Source: Aurelia coerulea
Taxonomy: Eukaryota; Cnidaria; Scyphozoa; Semaeostomeae; Ulmaridae
Direction: 5' to 3'
Length of the DNA: 64,000 nucleotides
NCBI GenBank assembly: GCA_039566865.1
Contig: CM076948.1
Span: forward strand, 21,897,001-21,961,000
The position numbers were made by a program, and so were the translations under genes. This document shows, one piece after another, positions 23,296 to 34,406 of this stretch; the first letter of the stretch is position 1, and every line of letters begins with the position of its first letter. Under the pieces are notes generated by a model, which had not been told where the DNA came from, did no database searches, and saw nothing but the letters and a program-made list of their open reading frames with translations.

Positions 23296-23669
23296 TTAAC
23301 AGGTTCCGGGTTCCAGGGCTGCGGAGCGCTTAGATTGTTTCAGACACAGGTGAGTATTTTTACTTGAGGGAGATTACAGAGGGAGATTTGTACTTGACAT
23401 GCGCGAAGAGCGCACAGGGGATCAACGATTACAAGATTGACTTCACGCGAGCTGTGGTGTGGTGTTGCCTAACTTTCTTCATTAAAGATTACTTAATGCA
23501 AGCACAAATTTAATTCAAAAACAGTTTACATCGACAATTTTTCAGTTTATATTCTTAACAATCGACAGAAAGAGCTTTGGATGTAGACTGGTACAGAAAC
23601 AGATTTATATTATTGTTGAAATTAAGGTCTTCTATAAAGATTATTACTTTGGTTTGTTGCTTTTTATCC

Positions 23670-23991
23670 CCCGGGGGGGGGGGGGTACTTGGTATATTTG
23701 TCCAACGGGATGTGCTGTTTTTAAGAATATCGTTTTCACCAATTTTTCCAGCAAAGGGTATCCCAATGAGGCAATTTTTCTAGATCAGGTTGTCAAAACA
23801 TGTCAAAAGGGAATATCCTGCTAGATCGGGTCGTTTTTCGGTCAAATTTCATCATTTCAGGTATATTTTTCACCAAGTTTTTCTAGAACAGGTTATCATT
23901 TTGAGCGAAAAATTCTTGAGGAGGATAAAGAAAGAATTTTTTGTCGGCACACCCCCGTACAAATTTAAGTCAAGTACCCCTCCCCCCGGGC
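23670..23991. mobile_element. GTACTT-family MITE, copy 2, 8-bp TSD
   Basis: CCCGGGG plus a G-run, then GTACTTGGTATATTT, answered by AAGTACCCCTCCCCCCGGG. Flanked by TTTTATCC at 23662-23669 and 23992-23999. It lies just downstream of lectin A. Confidence 0.8.
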
Positions 23992-24481
23992 TTTTATCCC
24001 GCCAGCAACTGAAAGCGTGAAACAGACGCAGTTAAATGATGTTGAGAGGCCGTGACGCGATCCACGAGTCGATAGCAGTTCTACAATTAATCTTTGTTTA
24101 GTTTTCATTAGACTCAGTACATGTTGTAGTTTCGCTTTTTAAATTATTGAACTGATACCGCTACAACTACGGCCCATTTCCTTACACCTGCAAAGATGGA
24201 TTAGCCTCCTACTGATTCTTTAACCCTATCTTCAAATTGAAGAAAAAATATGTTACCATTCATCAGCACAATCTGCAATTGCTAATGTTTGAATTATTCA
24301 GAATAAAAAAGCAATCTAAATCCAACATTTATGAACAAATTTTTACTGAAAGAAATATTCACTACAATTTGAGAAGTGAAAATCATTTGCAGTTGCCAAA
24401 TGTAAAGACAACAACATACGGAAATAGAGAATATTCAGTACAGAGGACACCTTTTGTGGTCCTCATTGCCGAAGGAGATTC

Positions 24482-25379
24482 TTAACCCAATTTGTACTGG
24501 GCGATTTTTTAGGTATTTTGTACTGGGGGGGGGGGGGGCGTTTTTCGCCCCCCCTCTTTTTCTCCAAAACTACAAAATATATAACAATAAGACTTACCCC
24601 TATTGTTCTTTAGACAATTGGCTATTCAAATATAACAATGCCAATTAATAAGTCACGTGATTCGTTGCTAGGCAACCGAAAAACTGACGAAAATTGGCAA
24701 ATTTATACCTTCTTCACCAGAAAAATTCTATTTAATCAACCACTCAACCGATTTTCTCCAAATTTGTTTCAAATAGTAGGAAACATGTTATAGTTTAAAA
24801 ATATATACTTTTCAAAATTTTTTAGTTTCTATTTTTAGCACAATTAGCCTTAAATGAGCCTTTTGTTGCATGCATTTACTTTCATCGCAGGTTTTTGCCA
24901 GTCCTGTCCTTTTATCTGGTAAATATAGACTCAAAATGAATCAAATAAATAAGATGAAGCAAATAAGACTAAAAAAATTTATATCTTACACTTCTTTATT
25001 AGAGAAATGACGTCATAAATGTGAATGATGTCATAGATATTAAATTTTGCTGACATAAGCAAATATGAAAAATTTATATATCAAATGAAAGTACTCATCA
25101 AATGCAATCGATTGGTGCATGTTTGAGATCGATCAGGCAAACGATACGAAAACTGCGAGCATTTTAAGCTTTTTCTTTGTTGACTACTCTCCAAATATGG
25201 TATTACTGTGGTCACATGATCAGAGGTAGAACAATGAAATGTTTAGAATTTAATTGCCTATGAAATTTGAGTAAAAGTCACCAAAACTGGTGGTTATATC
25301 TCTTGTCGTTTTAGCGTAACGCAGCAAAAACTGGTAGGGGGGGCGAAAAACGCCCCCCCCCCAGTACAAATAGGGTTAA
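24482..25379. mobile_element. TTAACCC-ended TIR element, copy 1
   Basis: About 0.9 kb, ends TTAACCCAATTTGTACTGGG and complement CAGTACAAATAGGGTTAA, each followed inward by G/C homopolymer runs around GCGAAAAACGCC. Flanks ATTC / GATTC give a short target duplication (3-5 bp; exact length ambiguous). Related copies are at 29381-30243 and 49625-50528. The three share a GTCACGTGATT plus TTGCTAGGCAACC block. No transposase frame. Confidence 0.75.
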
Positions 25380-25397
25380 GATTCCAATACACTACTA

Positions 25398-26014
25398 AAG
25401 AAACAAGGACAGATTTGGTAAGACAATAGCACGAGTTGGTTTTGATTGACACCGCAATTCAAAGCGATTAGCGATTGCAGACAAAGGAAATTGTCCCAAC
25501 CATAAGTTCAAAACAAACAAAGCTGCAAAAGTTTTTCTGAAACCCAAGTAGCTAGCACGCTCGTTGTGCATTCCAGAAATTGTTTTAAGAGCAAACATGA
25601 GCATAGATCGAAAGAATAAGGATATATCTACACATCTACCTTGGGCATTTTATTTCTTTGGTTCAGAAGCCGAGCAGTAAGTGTTTTAATTACACCCAAA
25701 ATGATAAGAGATTTGAATCGCTTCCCAATCGGCTTTTGAACCAAATAAATTAAATGCACGTGGCAGATGTGTAAATATATCCTTCTTCTTTCGATCTATA
25801 CTCATGTTTGTTCTTAGAAACAATTTCTGGAATGCACAACGAGCGAGCTAGCTACCTGGGTTTCAGAGAATTTCTTGCAGCTTGGCTTGTTTTGATTATC
25901 TGGTTGAGAGAATTTCCTTTGTCTTCGATCGATAATTGTTTTGATTTGGGGTGTCAATCAAAACCAACTCGTGCTATTGTCTTACCAAATCTGTCCTTGT
26001 TTGCTAAAGATCAA
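25398..26014. repeat. Near-palindromic inverted repeat, arms about 275 bp
   Basis: 25398-25672 and 25738-26014 are inverted copies with a 65-bp spacer. Both arms contain the same open frame (ISGMHNERASYLGF, then KPTRAIVLPNLSLF), which is therefore repeat sequence, not two genes. A degraded third partial copy occurs near 34225-34290. Origin unknown. Confidence 0.7.
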
Positions 26015-26201
26015 ATGAAAAAAGAAGGGCATGTGCCAAATTTGTCATCAACAATCTATTGAACAGCTTCGGAGGCCTGACGACTTTAAAAACCGTCATA
26101 CATCAACTAAACAATGGAATTAAGAGCCGCAAATTTAGAGAATGATTACGTCATCATTTGACTGCAGGAAAGTCTGTGACCTTGTCATGACGCTGAAATG
26201 G

Positions 26202-26611
26202 TAGCCTGCGTGCAGACTATACCCAAGGAAAAGGTATAGTCTGCGCAACACCGCTCATTTTTGTGTAGTGCGTGCTTCAGCATATATTTCGCAATACTGA
26301 TCACAAAGAAAACTTATTGTTGTAGCAGCCAATAAAATGACTTTCCCGTGAAACAGGGAAGCAATCAGATTTGAGAACGGCCATCATGTGATTAAATCTC
26401 AGGTTTCAATTTTTTCTCTAGGCAAACTTCATTAGCAACACAATACTCTGGAATTTTAACTACCCTACTACAGACAATAAACAGAAGCCAAGGAGAAAGG
26501 GCCATTCAAATGCCATTGAAATAAATAGCTGACGCATACGATACACGAAATTGAGCGGCGTTGCGCAGACTATACCTTTTCCTCAGTTAGGTATTGTCTG
26601 CACGCAGGCTA
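26202..26611. mobile_element. MITE with 9-bp TSD
   Basis: Ends TAGCCTGCGTGCAGACTATA and complement GTCTGCACGCAGGCTA, with an inner inverted block GTATAGTCTGCGCAAC. Flanked by CTGAAATGG at 26193-26201 and 26612-26620. A 9-bp duplication fits Mutator- or Merlin-type elements. Non-coding. Confidence 0.8.
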
Positions 26612-26716
26612 CTGAAATGGTGGAGCTTTACATGATTCAAATCATGTCCGTCTGACTGTTATCACACCACTGCGCTTCAAAATCTTTGCTATACGAAACA
26701 GCTGACAGCCATAAAG

Positions 26717-26993
26717 CAGGGCTCAAAAAATGAAATAGCTTGGTAGCGGTGCTACGAGGAAGGTAGCTGAAATGCTTGAATTTCCCAGGAAGGAAGGAGG
26801 GGAAAAAGTAAAAAGAAACAGAAGAAAAGAGAAAAGAAGGGAAAGAAATGAACAAAGGGAAGGAAGGAAGGAAAGGGAAAGAAAGAAAAAGGGATATAAT
26901 TGGGCGGTATACAGGGAAAGAAGAAGAGAGTTGGTAAGAAAAAACGCTGGTACTTAGCTTGCTACCAGGAAGGAAAATATTTTTTGAGCCCTG
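26717..26993. mobile_element. hAT-type MITE upstream of lectin B, 8-bp TSD
   Basis: Ends CAGGGCTCAAAAAAT / ATTTTTTGAGCCCTG, with a second inverted pair GCTTGGTAGC / GCTTGCTACC. Flanked by CCATAAAG on both sides (26709-26716, 26994-27001). The interior is a GGAA/GAAA purine tract. The homologous position upstream of lectin A (about 20920) has a single CCATAAAG and no element. Confidence 0.85.
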
Positions 26994-27695
26994 CCATAAA
27001 GCTTCCATTAAAACATTTCATAAGATTCTTGATTGCCTAAATATAAGGTAATTGACGATTGAATAGTATTTGATCGGCTTCCACACTTACAAACTGGAGA
27101 AATGCATCGTTTTTGATAAAAACCTGCAGATAGAAATATATTTCCTTCCTCTCTAGCGGCGAAACAGCTGATTCTGTGGAATATAGGACAACAGCTGCTA
27201 ATTGCAGCTCTGTTCCTTCACTACGTGCCATATCATATCATATAAATGCAGATATCCAGTGAAATCAAAGGAAACAACTTGCCAAGCCAAACTGAGTGGC
27301 TTGTAACGGGAGAAAGATCTGCAAGACGATTACAAGCAAGTTCGTTTGTCAAAAGCTCAAAAGAAAGGACTACGATTTGCTAGTTGCAAAGACCATATTG
27401 CAAAAAACTATTCCATCATTTTCTACATTTATCGCAAAAAGCAACTGAAATTGAATGACGGAATTGCCAAGCCAAGCTTAACAACACAACTTATCAAAGC
27501 AGAAAGTCTTGAAGGCAATTACAGTCGAATTCGTTTGTTCCAAGGCTCGAGAGTAAATAACGTGATTTGCTGATCGCAAAAACCATTTCATGCTCCTTTA
27601 CATTCATTACAAAGAGCAGGCGAAATTCAAATAAAGTATTTACCAATCTCTACAATTTTGTAAGTACAGTGGATCTTTAACACGAGTAAGGCACC

Positions 27696-27957
27696 ATGCA
27701 TGAAGTATTCCTTTTGCTGCATATGTCTCTGTTGGTATTAGCTACCTTGTTGATCGGTGATGAAAGAAAAAAGGCGGTTTTTCAAGAAACTTCTGACGAT
27801 GCTACTTTAGAAGATGGTACGATGACAAATCTACCAAAGGATCGAAAAGGCTTCAAAATATGGCAGAGATATCAAAGTCCAGAGTTTGCTACAAGGCAGA
27901 AGTTAATGAGCGCATCCTCAATGTCAGAAGGGGACAAAATTACACCAAACATAACCA
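27696..27957 (+). pseudogene. Fucolectin-like copy B, exon 1 (internal deletion)
   Basis: Same start, signal peptide (MHEVFLLLHMSLLVLATLLI) and donor phase as copies A and C. About 35 codons are missing between MTN and LPKDRKGFKIW, removing both cysteines of the N-terminal region. The frame stays open. It could be transcribed, but its exon 2 is cut by a transposon, so a complete lectin cannot be made from this copy. Confidence 0.75.
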
Positions 27958-28233
27958 GTAAGCTTGCTTTTAAGTGACTGTTTATAAAATTAGGGATCAG
28001 TTTTACATCAAGGAATTGGATTTCCTTATTAGGGCCAAAGCATTAACTGGGTAGCTAGTTTAGCTTTTATTCCTATTTGCGATACACAGTGGACCTGACT
28101 GTTTCCCCATAATTCAAGAAATCAATCCTTTGACAACTGTTCAATGAATTTTGGAGCTAATTATTGTTCCAATGAAGTCATGCAGTTTAACAAATAAGAT
28201 TAAACGGTGCACAACATCAGTTAACGTTCAATA

Positions 28234-28822
28234 CCGGGTGTCCCAAAAAAATGTATACAGATTTGGTTGACTCCAGCGAAGTGAATTTAGATTTAATCAA
28301 TGGCTGATTACTCTCAAAATGTTTCTCGATAGTTAACTTGAACATAGATACCTCGGTTGTTGGTATTGGTGCTTTGAGGGCAGAAATATCAATCTTAAAA
28401 GCTAAAATTTGCGTCCTCTTGCAAACCAGAGTTTCGGCCTTTTGGCCTAAGCAAATTCCTGAATCACATCGAAATTTAGAACTGAAATAAATGAAAAATT
28501 AAGAAACTTCCCAATGGGTGACTAGGGGTGAATTCTGGAAAACAGAATAACACAAGATCTAATATTGCTCAAATTTTATCAAGGCTATTGCTGATTTATA
28601 CGCTGTGTCTTAACAAAAGGCTAAAGCTTTGGTTTGCAGGAAGAGGCAAATTTGAGCTTTCAAGATTGATATTTTCGCTCTCAAAGCACCAATACTATCA
28701 AACGAGGTATCTATGTTCAAGTTAACAATCGAGGAACATTTTGAGAGTGATTACATTGATTAAAGCTAAACTCACAGCGCTAGAGTCAACCAAATTCGTA
28801 TACATTTTTTTGGGACACCCGG
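28234..28822. mobile_element. Mariner-like MITE in lectin B intron, TA target
   Basis: Ends CCGGGTGTCCCAAAAAAATG and complement CATTTTTTTGGGACACCCGG, flanked by TA (28232-28233, 28823-28824). Arms are about 200 bp. The equivalent place in lectin A (about 22393, TTCAATATATATACAAG) is empty. The TIR type and TA target suggest Tc1/mariner. Confidence 0.85.
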
Positions 28823-29173
28823 TATAGACTATATACAAGTTTTCCCAAAAAATGGTGCTTTGTTGGTGTGGCTTCTGTGGAGGATCTATAACTTCTATTT
28901 CCCTCTATGTACAGTTTCAGGCATCGTCAGTGACAAATTATTTTAAAATTGTCTGCCAAATTGAAGAAAAATAATAGGGGACATTTTTCATAAGAAATGA
29001 GCAGTTCTTGGGACGAAGGAGGTGCAAAGGTTTTCGTGAAGTACGAGTTTTCGTAGAAAGGTAGGATTAGAGTTTCCAGTGTGGCATGCCCGTCCCTGTA
29101 CCATTTCACGAAAACAGGACTGCGAAAATAGAACTGCTTAACACTAAACAATTAATATTTTCTCCTTTTCCAG

Positions 29174-29403
29174 TTCTATCAAATGGCAAGCCAACAAACC
29201 AATCAACAAGTGATTATGGGAACGAGAGCTCGTATGGTGTTGATGGTAAAACAGAAACATGGTCCTCGATTAAATGGAGTATGTTTGGCATGCGGTGGAC
29301 GGTTATTGACTTGATGAAGGTGGCAGCCACCATCCAAATTGTCACCACTACCATGATTACTATTATCATTCTCAATTCATCTAAACCTATTTTTACCGGG
29401 TAA
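29174..29403 (+). pseudogene. Fucolectin-like copy B, exon 2 (truncated lectin domain)
   Basis: Begins like copies A and C (LSNGKPTNQSTSDYGNESSY, then GVDGKTET) but the tryptophan pair is altered (MRWTVIDL), the following strand is degraded, and the frame ends at TAA 29401-29403 inside the left end of the TIR element at 29381. The GRYLYI and CEVxVYG half is missing. This is the best evidence that copy B is dead. Confidence 0.8.
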
Positions 29404-30243
29404 AAAGGTGATGTTCTACCGGGGGGAGCGTCTTTCGCCCCCCCCCACCATGATTTACTCCGCAAGTTTAACAGCTATGACAATGAAACTTGCACTGTGT
29501 CAAAACTGAACAAAGGAGAATCTAAAAATAGCATCAGTCAATCAATAGTCACGTGATTGGTTGCTAGGCAACCAAAAACATTGCAACTTTTGACAAAATC
29601 GAGCTATTTGCAAAAGGGCCTATTATTAGCAAATAGCTTAATAAAATCGGCAAAAAAACATCAAAATGCCAGCTCGACAGCATTAATTTGTAGTTTCATA
29701 TAGTTTCATACGAATATTTTTGGTTGCTAATTAATTAACTAATCAATTAATGACAATTTGATTCAATGCAAAATTGTTTGCTCAATAATTATGAATAAAA
29801 AACATTAATTTCACATATAATCGGTGGGATCAAGTACCCTTCATCGATATTTGAAGTAATTCCATGAGTTTTACATTCAAAAATTACTAATTTATTCGGA
29901 ATATCACGTCATAAAGATTGACAACGTCATAGAAATAATAAACTGCTGATATCAGCAAATATAAATAAATTATACATCAAATGAAATTATGCATTAAGAC
30001 GAATCGAATGGTATATATATTGTTGAGATTTAGTGATAAAGAAAAAATTAGAGCCATTTTACAGAATTTCTTTGTGACCACTCTCCGAATATGGGCATGT
30101 GGTGGTCTCGTGGTCAAACAATAGGTGTTGACATTTTTATTTTCTGATTGCAAATTAAATTTTAGTAAAAGTCAAGGGGTTTCAGCTTTATAGCTAGCAT
30201 CGTGTGGAAGCTGTTAAAAAAAATCTGGTAGGGACGAAAAACT
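29381..30243. mobile_element. TTAACCC-family TIR element, copy 2, inserted in lectin B
   Basis: Left end AAACCTATTTTTACCGGG with following G/C runs matches the element at 49625-50528; the right end is eroded (AATCTGGTAGGGACGAAAAA). It truncates lectin B exon 2. Contains the family GTCACGTGATTGG block. Confidence 0.75.
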
Positions 30244-30940
30244 TCGGTCATAAGCAACTGTAGATTCCTTACGTGGATGGAAACCAAATTCCTTGCTCAA
30301 GAAAAGACTCAAAGTTTGTTTGATTCTTAGCTATTGCAAATAGTCTCCGTATCTCACCATTATCAGCATAATGATCGTTTATCTGACTTGTTCCCGATGG
30401 AACCGATGGACTAACAGATGCAGCCGTTAGCTATATTTTCTCCCAGAAAGACGCTTATGAGTAAAGAGAAAAATGTCTACGTTGCGTCCATCAATTACAA
30501 AACTTCTGATGGCACGAAAATCGTCATACTGTTGTTGAAAGAAGCCAAGGAATCCATATATATTGAAGTGTATACATATATAATATATATAATCGTTATC
30601 TATTAAAAGAATTGTCGTCTTTGCTTTTGTTTTGTGGTGTTCCTGCCTCCAAACATTTATATACCACTTAGCATGGTGTTGAAAGTGTTAACGTGGCACG
30701 GAATACTATCTACAGGCCCCCTGCAAAAATATCTTGCATCTATACAGCTCTGGACAGAACGTAACCATTGTCTTCTCCTGTGATATTTTCCGGCTTCCAA
30801 ATGAGCCAGTCCGCCATTGCTTTATTTCTCTGTTGTAAATGGTTAGCCTTTAATAAGTTTAGGCATCACACATCGATTGTGATTTTGTAGCTTGGACAAA
30901 ATTCTCCGCCTACCCAATCTTGAACATGAAGTATTTTTTC
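30244..30940. other. Stretch without recognised gene
   Basis: A 62-codon + frame at 30418-30606 and a TATATA-rich run at 30565-30605 show no family features. Sequence similar to the lectin 5' flanks begins near 30950. Confidence 0.4.
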
Positions 30941-31339
30941 TAATGATATTTCTCTTGAAATTTTATCAGACAATTTGTGATTGAAGCATTGGCAATAAAA
31001 TTGTATTTTGTCGGCTTCCTCACTCACAAGAAAACCTAAAAAACGCACGTTCTCAATAAAATAGCAGCCTGTAGGTAGAAATTTGCAAATAAAAGTAAAT
31101 GTCCTTCCTGTCCAGCGGCATAACAGCTCATTTTATGGAATGTATGACAACGGCCGGCAGAATGTTTCACTCAAAATTAAAGGTGTGTAAATGCATCAGC
31201 TAATCGCATCTGTGTGTCCTTCGTTAAGGCTAGTTTCCAGTCAGTGGAATTTTCTGGGCGGGCGGAATTTTATGTAATCAAAAGGTATTCAACCCTGAAT
31301 TCCTATTCAATTACAAAGCGACCTTTTCTTTCGTGAACA

Positions 31340-32640
31340 GTGGAATTTCTGCGGCTCGGGAATTTCCACTGACTGGAAACTGGCCTTTACGGGCAATATT
31401 AGATTACACAACAAAAAGCAAACGACATCCAAAAAGACCGAGCAAAGCAACTTGCCAAAACGGAAAGGTCTTCAAAGTGACAAGAAGCAAGTTCCTTCGC
31501 TCGAAGGTATGCTTGAAGTAAACAATGTGATTCTCTGATTGCAAAATACTGTATGTATTCAATCAAGACATCAATAGAGATATCACAGATTGAAATGAGC
31601 AGTGAAGTCATTAGCCAAACAAGACGCTCGCCAAGATCAACAACTTGTCCACGCAGAAAGATCTTCAGGGCGACAACTAGCAAGTTCCTTCATTCGAAGG
31701 TTTTGTTGAAGTAAAGATGTGTTTCTCTGATTGAAAAATACTGTATGTCTTTCATCAATACGCAATATATCTCATATCCAAAAAGGCAGTGAAACATCAG
31801 CCAACAAACACGATTGCCAAGATAAACAGCTTGCCAGTGCAGAAATGCCTTCAAGATGACTAGAAGTGTGTTGTTCATTCGCTCAAGTGTTGATTGAAAG
31901 TAAATAGCATGATCGTAAAGACTATTCATTCTTACCACCAAGGTGCATTTACCGTAGGCAGCTAGTGAAACTCAGTTAAAGTATTTGCCAATATCAACAA
32001 CTTTGCCATTCCAGGAAGGCCTTGCATGCGGCGACAAGCAAGTTCGTTCGTTCCAAGGCTCCAAAAGTAAACATTTTGATTTGCTAGTTGCAAAAATATC
32101 CCATCATTCTTTACATTTATCAACAATAGCAAGTTAAATCAAAGAAACAGTTTGCCAAGCTCAGCAGTTTGCTAGTGCAAAAGGTCTTAAATGCGATGAC
32201 AAGCAAGTTCGTTCTTTCCAACGCTCGAGAGAAAATAGCGTGATTTGCTGCTTGGAGAAACCATCTAACCATTCGTTAAATTTATCACAAAAGCAAGTGA
32301 AATTCAGTCAAGGTATTTGCTAAACTCAAGAACTTGTCAGTGCATGAAGGGCTTAAATGCGATGACAAGCAAGTTCGTTGGTACGAAGGCTCAAAAGTAA
32401 ACAGCGTGATTTGCTGCTTGCAAAAACATTTTGATCACTTAACTCTTTACATCTAGTACAAGAAGCAAGTGAAATTCAAGGAAGGTATTTACCAAGCTTA
32501 GCAACTTGTCAATGCAGAAAGGTCTTAAATGCAGTGACAAGCAAGTCCATTCGTACGAAGACTCAAAAGGAAACAGCGCGATTTGCTAGTTGCAAACTTA
32601 TTCCATCATTCTTTACATCATCACAAGACAGCAAATGAAA
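31340..32640 (+). repeat. Tandem repeat upstream of lectin C, about seven units of 160-190 bp
   Basis: The marker GACAAGCAAGTTCGTT (or close variants) recurs near 31479, 31671, 31854, 32033, 32199, 32362 and 32535. Each unit also has a TTGCCAAGCTCAACAACTTG-like segment and a GTGATTTGCTG-like segment. Lectin A and B have two units each, so this flank expanded only in copy C. It may be promoter or 5' UTR. Confidence 0.75.
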
Positions 32641-32710
32641 TTCATTGAAGGTGTTTGCCAAACTCAGCAACTTTGTGAGTACAGTGGATCTTCAAAACAA
32701 GCAAGGCATC

Positions 32711-33101
32711 ATGCATGGAGTATTTCATTTGCTGCATCTATGTCTCTTGGTATTTGCTACTTTGTTGAACGGTGATGACAGAAAAAAGGCAATTTTCAAA
32801 GGAATTTCTGACGATGCCAGTTTAGAAGATGGTTCGATGACGAGTCTGTTTCATAAGATTTTTCATCAATGTAGTATTGAAGAAAATTGCTCCTTCGTGA
32901 TAAAGAATCTCGAGACAAATGAATTCAAGAAATTTCACAGAGAAAAAGATCTACCACTGGATCGAAAAGGCTTCAGACTATGGCAGAAACAGCCAAGTCT
33001 GTCAACAAAAATTCCAGAGGTTCAAGAGGTTGCCACCAAAAAGGAAATGATGGTAGCACCTTCAATGTTGAGAGATCGTAGGGTGACACGAAAAATAACA
33101 G
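32711..33101 (+). CDS. Secreted fucolectin-like protein C, exon 1
   Basis: Conserved start ATG in CATCATGCATGG, signal peptide MHGVFHLLHLCLLVFATLLN, then the two-cysteine segment HQCSIEENCSFVIKNLETNE and a basic C-terminal part ending RKIT plus one base. Donor GTAGGT begins at 33102; exon 2 follows at 33504 in matching phase. The intron is short (402 bp) and contains the palindromic MITE at 33341-33476. With exon 2 the protein is 265 residues. Confidence 0.82.
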
Positions 33102-33340
33102 GTAGGTTTGCTTTTAAAGGGCTGCTTTTGAGCCTGGTTTATTATTTAGCCATCTTAAACGCAGTGGATAGCTTGCCTTTTTTAAACGGTAAAACCCTGC
33201 CCATACTGCCGATTGCTAATGCCTGTAAATGCGATCTTTGTTTTCAAAGAAAACTTTGGTAGCAGAACTATCATTATTAACAAAATGTGTCTGACTAAAT
33301 GATATAAAGTCAAAATTAGAAGCTATCAGGTAATAAAATT

Positions 33341-33476
33341 TATCCTAACCTGCTTTGTCGTTGTGCAGGAAATATAAAGCCTCTCGGTCTTCAATCACAG
33401 AGATCGCAAGCTCGGTCTATACTTTTCAGACCTCGGGCTTTATATTTTCCGGTACAACACAGACCCGGTCAGTATG
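33341..33476. mobile_element. Palindromic MITE, copy 2
   Basis: Matches the element at 15-150: AATATAAAGCCTCTCGGTCT, CGCAAGCTCGGTCT and GACCTCGGGCTTTATATTTT. It lies in the lectin C intron, 27 bp before the acceptor. Confidence 0.75.
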
Positions 33477-33503
33477 CGCACAGTGAAATTGTCTCTTCTT
33501 CAG

Positions 33504-33910
33504 TTCTATCAAATGGCAAGCCAACAAGTCAATCATCAAACGCTTACGGGAATGTGAGCATTCATGGCGTCGATGGCAGAACAGATAGATGCTTCACTAC
33601 TAGATACGGAACGACTGGTACCTGGTGGATGGTGGACTTGGTAAAGAAGGCAATGGTCATTCAAGTTGCCATTAGCTCAACTGCAAATATTTACCCATTG
33701 CGAGACTTCAATATCAGAGTTGGCAATCAGAAAGCAAGTTCCTCCAACCCATTGTGTCTGGAGCACGCCAGAATAACAGTACCTCAATTTACCCAAATCT
33801 TTGAATGCAATTACCCAATAAGAGGAAGATATCTGTATATCGAGACACATTGGCGTATTGCTACAAGTTTTAGTATATGCGAGGTTAAGGTGTATGGGTA
33901 TTATTGGTAA
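33504..33910 (+). CDS. Secreted fucolectin-like protein C, exon 2 (lectin domain)
   Basis: After acceptor CTTCTTCAG: LSNGKPTSQSSNAYGN, then HGVDGRTDRC, TWWMVDLVKKA, DFNIRVGNQ, PLCLEHARITVPQ, FECNYPIRGRYLYIE, SICEVKVYGYYW and TAA. This is the most canonical of the three fucolectin-type domains here, with a plausible disulphide pair around CLEH and CNYP. A secreted carbohydrate-binding protein, possibly in innate recognition, is the family expectation. The last 180 bp are followed by decayed tandem copies. Confidence 0.86.
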
Positions 33911-34219
33911 TCAGAAACCAGTTACTCCAGTCCATTGTGTCTAGAGCATGCCAGAATAACAGTACTTCGTTTCACCCAAATCTTTAAATGCAATAACCCA
34001 ACAAGATGAAGATATCTGTACATCGAGACGCATTGGCGTATTACTACAAGTTTTAGTATTTGCAAAGTTATGGTGTATGAGTATTATCGGTAATCAGAAA
34101 ACAAGCTACTCCAACTCATTGTGTCTAGATAGAGCATACCAGAATAACAGTACCTCAATTTACCCAAATCTTTAAATGCAGTTACCCAATAAAAGGAAGA
34201 TATCTGTATATTGAATCGC
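33911..34219 (+). pseudogene. Two decayed tandem copies of the lectin C exon 2 end
   Basis: Starting right at the stop codon, GTAATCAGAAA recurs at about 33908 and 34090, each followed by CATTGTGTCTAGA, CCAGAATAACAGTAC and ACCCAAATCTTTAAATGCA, which match 33722-33908 of the live exon. The unit is about 182 bp; the second is cut at about 34219. Stops and frameshifts prevent translation. Confidence 0.85.
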
Positions 34220-34406
34220 TAATCGCTTTGAATGCAGGTGTCAACAAAAGCAAATCATGCTATTGTGTTACAAAAACTGTCCTTGTTTTCTGGTTCATGA
34301 TTAAGCAGTTTGATGACATCACACCGGTAAACTGTTTGAACCATGGAAGACGCTGAATTCTGAAAATGATCAAGATATGAAAGATTGCCGATAAACACAT
34401 ATAACC

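Noticed and set aside
26772..26957. 61-codon Lys/Arg/Glu-rich frame, and a similar one at 55108-55290
   Set aside because: Translations of purine-rich tracts inside repeats.
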